The notes beneath the pieces were generated by a model. The model saw only the letters and a list, made by a program, of their open reading frames with translations. It was not told where the DNA came from and did not search any database. The position numbers were made by a program, and so were the translations under genes. Of a stretch of DNA of 10,153 nucleotides, positions 6,629 to 10,153 are shown one piece after another (within the stretch, counting starts at the first letter, position 1; each line of letters opens with the position of its first letter). Source of the DNA: SIG575 sp964474295 (lineage in GTDB: Bacteria; Bacillota; Clostridia; Oscillospirales; Acutalibacteraceae); the NCBI GenBank assembly GCA_964474295.1, contig CAYYRN010000055.1, positions 1-10,153 of the forward strand, read 5' to 3'.

Positions 6629-7906
6629 TTATTTATTTAATCTTTTGCTTACGGCTCTGCCGTGTGCGTGTAAGCCTTCTTTTTCGGCAAAACGTACAAC
6701 GTCGTCACCGACTTCGCTTAATGCATCTTCCGAAAAATAAATGAAAGAAGATTTTTTTATGAAATCGTCAACAGAAAGGGGAGAGCTGAACCGTGCTGTA
6801 CCCGATGTAGGTAAAGTATGATTCGGTCCCGCAAGATAGTCACCGAGTGATTCGGGAACATTTTTTCCGAGGAAAATCGAACCTGCGTTTTTAATTAGAT
6901 TTAAAAGCTCAAAAGGATTTTCAACACAGACTTCAAGATGTTCGGGAGCAATTTCGTTGCTGATTTCAACAGCCTCTCTCATATTTTCGGCAATGATAAT
7001 TTTACCGTTTGTATCAATTGAAGCTCTTGCAATTTCGCATCTCGGAAGTTCGGGAATTTGTTTTTCAAGCTCTGATGATACTTTTTCTGCCAATTCAAGC
7101 GAATCGGTAATCAGCACGGCACTCGCAAGCTTATCATGTTCTGCCTGAGAAAGCAAATCGGCGGCTACAAATTCAGGATTACAAGTGCTGTCGGCAAGGA
7201 CAAGAATTTCACTCGGACCTGCTATCATATCAATATCGACAATGCCGTATAACATTCTTTTTGCCGTTGCCACAAAAACATTTCCGGGGCCGACGATTTT
7301 GTCAACCTTAGTGATGCTTTCCGTTCCGAATGCAAGTGCAGCAACAGCTTGAGCACCGCCGGTTTTGTAAATTTTATCAACACCCGCAACTTTTGCCGCA
7401 GCAAGGATGGGGGAAGGGATTTTTCCGTTTTCGTCAGGTGGCGTTACCATCACAATTTCTTTAACTCCTGCGATTTTGGCAGGAATTGCATTCATTAAAA
7501 CGCTCGAAGGATATCTTGCCGTACCGCCGGGAACATACAAACCGACTTTTTCAATAGGTGTAATTTTCTGTCCCAAAATCACACCGTCTTTTTCGTTAAT
7601 TATGAAATTGTTTCTTACTTGATGTGAGTGAAAATTATAAATATTGTTTTTGGCTTTTTCAAGCGTTGAAATAAAGTCGGCGCTTTCCGAAGAATACGCC
7701 TCCTCGATTTCAGCTTTTGTTACCTCAAGACAATCAATATGAGCCTTATCGAATTTAACGCTGTATTCTTTTAAAGCCTTGTCACCGTTTAATCTTACGT
7801 TATCAATAATGCTCGATACAATGTCCTCGACACCGCTTTTTGTATTGATGTTTCGTGTAAGTATATCTTCTTTTTTTGCTTCTGACATATTAATAATTTT
7901 AATCAT
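6629..7906 (-). CDS. hisD: Histidinol dehydrogenase HisD
   Basis: Zn-dependent, NAD-linked enzyme of 425 residues that oxidises histidinol twice to histidine, the last step. Zinc ligands, by position against E. coli, are Gln254 and His257 (LSQAEHDKLAS, 252-262), Asp356 (SLGDYLAGPNH) and His415 (HAHGRAVSKR). The catalytic Glu322-His323 pair is in APEHLEV. The NAD-site GPGNVFVATAKR (206-217) and IAGPSEILVLAD are intact. The length is normal and no domain is missing. Its ATG overlaps the last 8 nt of hisG, and its ribosome site AGGAGGT (7912-7918), 5 nt upstream, lies within hisG codons, so translation is probably coupled. Confidence 0.98.
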   Translation of the reverse strand: MIKIINMSEAKKEDILTRNINTKSGVEDIVSSIIDNVRLNGDKALKEYSVKFDKAHIDCLEVTKAEIEEAYSSESADFISTLEKAKNNIYNFHSHQVRNNFIINEKDGVILGQKITPIEKVGLYVPGGTARYPSSVLMNAIPAKIAGVKEIVMVTPPDENGKIPSPILAAAKVAGVDKIYKTGGAQAVAALAFGTESITKVDKIVGPGNVFVATAKRMLYGIVDIDMIAGPSEILVLADSTCNPEFVAADLLSQAEHDKLASAVLITDSLELAEKVSSELEKQIPELPRCEIARASIDTNGKIIIAENMREAVEISNEIAPEHLEVCVENPFELLNLIKNAGSIFLGKNVPESLGDYLAGPNHTLPTSGTARFSSPLSVDDFIKKSSFIYFSEDALSEVGDDVVRFAEKEGLHAHGRAVSKRLNK

Positions 7907-8534
7907 TTTTAACCTCCTGAAGTTTATTTTTCAGCTTTTCGGTCAATTCGTTAATTTCTTTTTGATTAAATCTGTATGATGATTTGTTGGCAATCAATCT
8001 TGCACTGATCGGCATAATTTTTTGAAAAACCGACAAATTGTTTTCTTTTAGCGTTGTGCCTGTTTCAACGATATCAACGATAACATCGGAAAGTCCCAAA
8101 AGGGGAGCAATCTCAATTGAACCGTTAAGCTTAATTATATCGATTTCTCTGTTGAAAGAGGCATAATATCTTTTTGCTATGTTCGGAAATTTTGTCGCAA
8201 CACGAATAGGTCTGTCGGGATCCTCTGTGTAATCATTTTTTGCGGCAACGCACATATTACATTTTCCTATATCGAGGTCGAGCAATTCAAAAACATCAAA
8301 ATCGCCCTCATCAAGACAGTCTTTTCCGACAATTCCGATGTCTGCAGCACCGTGTGCTATATAAACAGCTACATCCGACGGTTTAACCAAAAGATATCTG
8401 ACACCGTTTTCGGGGTTTTCAAAAACAAGTTTTCTGTTGTCGTCATAAATTTCGGCACAGTCATAGCCTACGGAAGACAGCAAATTATATACTTTATCAC
8501 CGAGTCTGCCTTTCGGCAAAGCAATATTAAGCAT
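7899..8534 (-). CDS. hisG: ATP phosphoribosyltransferase, short form HisG
   Basis: Catalytic subunit of the first step, joining ATP and PRPP to form PR-ATP. From ATG at 8534 it has 211 residues, the short HisG form that lacks the C-terminal ACT-like feedback domain and therefore needs HisZ. Motifs are IALPKGRLG (4-12), KPSDVAVYIAHGAADIGIVG (51-70) and the PRPP loop DVIVDIVETGTTLKENNL (150-167). The frame could open 20 codons earlier, at 8594, but that extension lies inside hisZ, has no family similarity, and the ATG at 8534 has AAGGAGG 9 nt upstream, so the shorter start is chosen. It overlaps hisZ by 8 nt and hisD by 8 nt. With HisZ it should form the hetero-octamer that senses histidine. 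Confidence 0.97.
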   Translation of the reverse strand: MLNIALPKGRLGDKVYNLLSSVGYDCAEIYDDNRKLVFENPENGVRYLLVKPSDVAVYIAHGAADIGIVGKDCLDEGDFDVFELLDLDIGKCNMCVAAKNDYTEDPDRPIRVATKFPNIAKRYYASFNREIDIIKLNGSIEIAPLLGLSDVIVDIVETGTTLKENNLSVFQKIMPISARLIANKSSYRFNQKEINELTEKLKNKLQEVKND

Positions 8535-9645
8535 TGTTGTTTTCCTCCTTGAGTGTGCCGTTAAAAGTATAAACAGTTTGTGAAGTGCCGACATTCTTCG
8601 GCATTTTATGTTCTACCTTAACGGAATGTCCTTTTTCGGTTAACTCTTTCACACATTTGATTAACTCCGCAGTCGCCCCGTCTTTGTTAATTATAATAAT
8701 ATCGGGTTCGTTCTTTTTTGTATTCGGATACCACAAATTTAAATTATCAAGATATACGGCGAAACCGATTGCCTGAGTATTTTTTCTTATTTTATCGGCA
8801 AGTGTATCATATCTGCCGCCTGTCAACACGGCATTGGGGGCATTTTTAACATAGCCTTGAAAAATAATTCCGTTATAATATTCGATATGGTTAAGAACAG
8901 AAAAATCAACAAAAATACTATCATCAATTTCCAATGCTTTCAGAGATTCGCTTAAAACTTCAAAGTCTGATACGGCTTCAAAGAAACCAAAGCCTTTTTG
9001 ACAGTATTTTTTTAACTTGCAAAGAACCTCATCCAATTTACCGCTTATTGAAATGATTTCGATAAATTCGTCAGCATCGATTGAGTTTTCATTTAGCAGT
9101 TTCCTTAAATCGTGCATATTTTTGCCTACGATATACGAAATAATTTTCTTTTGCAAATCGGAACGAACAGAATGCTTTTTGAATAATGCAGAAATCACGT
9201 TCATATGCGAAACGGAAAGAATATTGTTTTTGTCAATTCTGTTCAAGCTTTCAACCGCCAGCAGTATTATTTCGGACAAATTATAGCTGTCAAGGCTGCC
9301 AAGCACTTCAACACCCGTTTGCTTAATTTCCTTATATTCGTGGGTATTTTTTGCAATTCTGTAAACACTTTCGTTATAGTATGCTTTTGTTAATGATTCC
9401 TGCGAAATTCTCGAATTTTTAACAATTGAAAGTGTAATGTCCGGCTTCAGAGCCATCAGGCGTCCATCGGAATTATTAAAAGCTATTATTCCTTCTCCCG
9501 AAAGGAAATCTCTGTTGTCACTGTAAAAGCTGTATTCTTCAAATTTAGCCATACAATACTTTTTATAACCGAATTTCTTAAAAAGCTCGGAAAGTTCTAT
9601 AATCAGTCTGTCCTCAATCGGAAGTGAATTGATATAATCCTGCAA
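8527..9645 (-). CDS. hisZ: ATP phosphoribosyltransferase regulatory subunit HisZ
   Basis: A histidyl-tRNA synthetase paralogue without aminoacylation role that activates short HisG and carries its histidine feedback site. With the TTG start at 9645 it has 372 residues. The class II synthetase core is clear: LMALKPDITLSI (63-74), motif-2-like VYRIAKNTHEYKEIKQTG (94-111), HIEYYNGIIFQGY (253-265), then GGRYD (276-280) and AIGFAV (292-297). About 70 further residues (LNLWYPNTK onward) have alternating strands and helices, which may be a remnant of the synthetase anticodon-binding domain. The frame can open at GTG 9654, but that GTG is embedded in the ribosome site GGGAGGTG. TTG at 9645 is 6 nt past it and is preferred. 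It is the first gene of the operon and pairs with hisG downstream by an 8-nt overlap. Confidence 0.93.
   Translation of the reverse strand: MQDYINSLPIEDRLIIELSELFKKFGYKKYCMAKFEEYSFYSDNRDFLSGEGIIAFNNSDGRLMALKPDITLSIVKNSRISQESLTKAYYNESVYRIAKNTHEYKEIKQTGVEVLGSLDSYNLSEIILLAVESLNRIDKNNILSVSHMNVISALFKKHSVRSDLQKKIISYIVGKNMHDLRKLLNENSIDADEFIEIISISGKLDEVLCKLKKYCQKGFGFFEAVSDFEVLSESLKALEIDDSIFVDFSVLNHIEYYNGIIFQGYVKNAPNAVLTGGRYDTLADKIRKNTQAIGFAVYLDNLNLWYPNTKKNEPDIIIINKDGATAELIKCVKELTEKGHSVKVEHKMPKNVGTSQTVYTFNGTLKEENNNA
8544..8550 (-). promoter_or_regulatory. Ribosome binding site fixing the hisG start
   Basis: AAGGAGG lies 9 nt before ATG at 8534 and inside the last codons of hisZ. It decides against the longer in-frame start at 8594. 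Confidence 0.8.
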
Positions 9646-9651
9646 AATATG

Positions 9652-9659
9652 CACCTCCC
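9652..9659 (-). promoter_or_regulatory. Ribosome binding site fixing the TTG start of hisZ
   Basis: GGGAGGTG on the minus strand is 6 nt before TTG at 9645. The upstream in-frame GTG (9652-9654) is part of this same sequence and so is unlikely to be the start. Confidence 0.7.
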
Positions 9660-9674
9660 AAAATTTATATCAAC

Positions 9675-9703
9675 ATTATACTACACTTTATTGCTTTAGT
9701 AAA
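9675..9703 (-). promoter_or_regulatory. SigA-type promoter of the his operon
   Basis: On the minus strand TATAAT (9675-9680) is a perfect -10. A moderate -35, TTTACT (9698-9703, 4 of 6), lies at the ideal 17-nt spacing, with very AT-rich DNA upstream. Transcription would begin near 9668, so the leader before hisZ is only about 24 nt. That leaves no room for a T-box, leader peptide or riboswitch. Confidence 0.75.
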
Positions 9704-9705
9704 GT
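9685..9705 (-). promoter_or_regulatory. Candidate operator over the his promoter
   Basis: ACTTTA (9685-9690) and TAAAGT (9700-9705) form a 6-bp inverted repeat with a 9-nt spacer. Inside it a second CTTTA (9694-9698) mirrors TAAAG (9700-9704) about a single G. The three CTTTA/TAAAG copies cover the -35 and spacer, where a repressor would block polymerase. A histidine-responsive TrpR-family repressor (HisR/YerC) is known in Firmicutes, but I cannot confirm that this is its motif. AT-rich chance symmetry is the alternative. Confidence 0.35.
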
Positions 9706-9784
9706 AAAATATTTCAAAAAATTATAGATATTATTTTCCATATTACGAAAAAAGTTGTGAAATTTGATATATTTTATAACAACT

Positions 9785-9824
9785 AAAAGCCGAATGGGTT
9801 AGTATATGATGTCATTTAGCTTTT
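9785..9824 (+). other. Imperfect hairpin in the his/small-gene intergenic region
   Basis: AAAAGC (9785-9790) pairs with GCTTTT (9819-9824) and AATG (9793-9796) with CATT (9813-9816). Between them are one C·A mismatch and one G·U, and the loop is 16 nt. No T tract follows on either strand, so it does not look like a terminator. It may belong to a structured leader of the + strand small gene; its role is unknown. Confidence 0.4.
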
Positions 9825-9847
9825 GGCTAAGTTTAAAACATCAAGAA

Positions 9848-9885
9848 AATCCCGTGTGTTACGTAAAAAAGTAACATACGGGATT
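9848..9885. other. Strong 15-bp hairpin upstream of the small gene
   Basis: AATCCCGTGTGTTAC (9848-9862) pairs with GTAACATACGGGATT (9871-9885) over 15 bp with one G·U, and the loop is GTAAAAAA. Read rightward it is followed by A residues, so it is not a + strand terminator. Read leftward it ends in GGGATTTTC, a short T tract that could stop minus-strand transcription before the his promoter. It may instead be a 5' leader element of the gene at 9918, whose ribosome site begins 19 nt downstream. Confidence 0.6.
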
Positions 9886-9917
9886 AAAAAACGTACAAAA
9901 TTCGAGGAGATTTAACT

Positions 9918-10127
9918 ATGAACCGTGATTTATTGTTGATTATGATGTACTTGCTCAATAAAGGCGATTATTTGCGTTTTAAGGCTAAAGAATCATCCGA
10001 TAAGCTAAAAACCGATAAAATCCTTTCTGCTGCCGAATTTGAGCAGATTTACAAGGATTTGCTTGCAAATGAGATATTTGACGAAATACAGCACGATTTG
10101 TGCAGATTGCTGAATATCATCCCCTAA
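9918..10127 (+). CDS. Small protein of unknown function, 69 residues
   Basis: I do not recognise this protein. It is supported as a gene by GAGGAG (9904-9909) 8 nt before ATG, by codon use in keeping with its neighbours, and by a hairpin right after its stop. The sequence looks fully helical: a hydrophobic N-terminal helix (LLLIMMYLL, 5-13), a charged Lys-rich stretch (about 21-34), then an amphipathic helix AAEFEQIYKDLLANEIFDEI (about 38-57) and a short hydrophobic end. There is one Cys and no metal-binding motif, signal peptide or DNA-binding motif that I can name. It is too short to be a full YerC/HisR-type regulator and lacks that family's features. It diverges from the his operon across a 270-bp gap with two hairpins. 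I found no convincing SigA or sporulation promoter for it. Confidence 0.65.
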   Translation: MNRDLLLIMMYLLNKGDYLRFKAKESSDKLKTDKILSAAEFEQIYKDLLANEIFDEIQHDLCRLLNIIP

Positions 10128-10129
10128 AC

Positions 10130-10153
10130 TGCACAAAACATTTATTTTGTGCA
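10130..10153 (+). terminator. Probable terminator hairpin, cut by the window end
   Basis: TGCACAAAA (10130-10138) and TTTTGTGCA (10145-10153) form a perfect 9-bp stem with a 6-nt loop CATTTA, 2 nt after the small gene's stop. The bases that would show a T tract lie beyond the window, so the terminator reading is probable and unproven. Confidence 0.55.

Noticed and set aside
8535..8594. Longer hisG start at 8594
   Set aside because: The extra 20 residues lie inside hisZ, do not resemble HisG, and the ATG at 8534 has its own well-placed AAGGAGG.
9646..9654. GTG start of hisZ at 9654
   Set aside because: The GTG is part of the GGGAGGTG ribosome site itself, so TTG at 9645 fits better.
9848..9890. 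Intrinsic terminator for rightward transcription
   Set aside because: The strong stem is followed by A residues on the plus strand, and no plus-strand gene lies upstream that would end there.
9660..9917. T-box or other riboswitch controlling the his operon
   Set aside because: No T-box sequence (AGGGTGGNACCGCG-like) is present on the minus strand, and the predicted leader is only about 24 nt.
9918..10127. HisR/YerC-type repressor gene next to the his promoter
   Set aside because: The product is 69 residues, shorter than YerC, and shows no TrpR-like helix-turn-helix signature that I can recognise.

Overview
The window reads as ordinary chromosomal DNA from a low-GC, endospore-forming member of the Clostridia, most likely Ruminococcaceae/Oscillospiraceae-like. 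Three things point there: an intact cotJ spore-coat operon with a mother-cell type promoter, a compact histidine operon that starts with hisZ plus a short-form hisG, and a double-hairpin intergenic repeat at the left edge that I recall as abundant in that family. No mobile element, CRISPR array, tRNA or rRNA gene is visible.

Layout. Positions 1-55 hold the end of the repeat, which doubles as a terminator. Positions 93-1261 (+) hold a sporulation-type promoter and cotJA-cotJB-cotJC. Positions 1292-1332 hold a terminator hairpin shared by converging transcripts. Positions 1337-2152 (-) encode an unrecognised exported or membrane-anchored protein with about five beta-propeller-like repeats, 25 bp behind the last his gene. 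Positions 2178-9645 (-) hold hisZ-hisG-hisD-hisC-hisB-hisH-hisA-hisF-hisIE, with genes overlapping or at most 15 bp apart, driven from a TATAAT promoter at 9675-9703. Positions 9661-9917 are an AT-rich intergenic region with that promoter, an operator-like cluster and two hairpins. Positions 9918-10127 (+) encode a 69-residue protein of unknown function, followed by a hairpin that runs into the window end.

How the genes work together. HisZ and HisG form the first, feedback-controlled enzyme. HisE and HisI (fused), HisA, HisH/HisF, HisB, HisC and HisD supply the other steps, with one gap: no histidinol-phosphate phosphatase is encoded here. Three his genes (hisZ, hisH, hisF) appear to use non-ATG starts. 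CotJA, CotJB and CotJC are a co-assembled spore-coat set, CotJC having a complete di-manganese catalase ligand set. The his leader is only about 24 nt, too short for a T-box or leader peptide, so control by a DNA-binding repressor is more likely. The least explained items are the propeller-like protein, the small protein at the right end with its structured upstream region, and the operator-like repeats at the his promoter. I did not find convincing evidence of a new multi-gene system.
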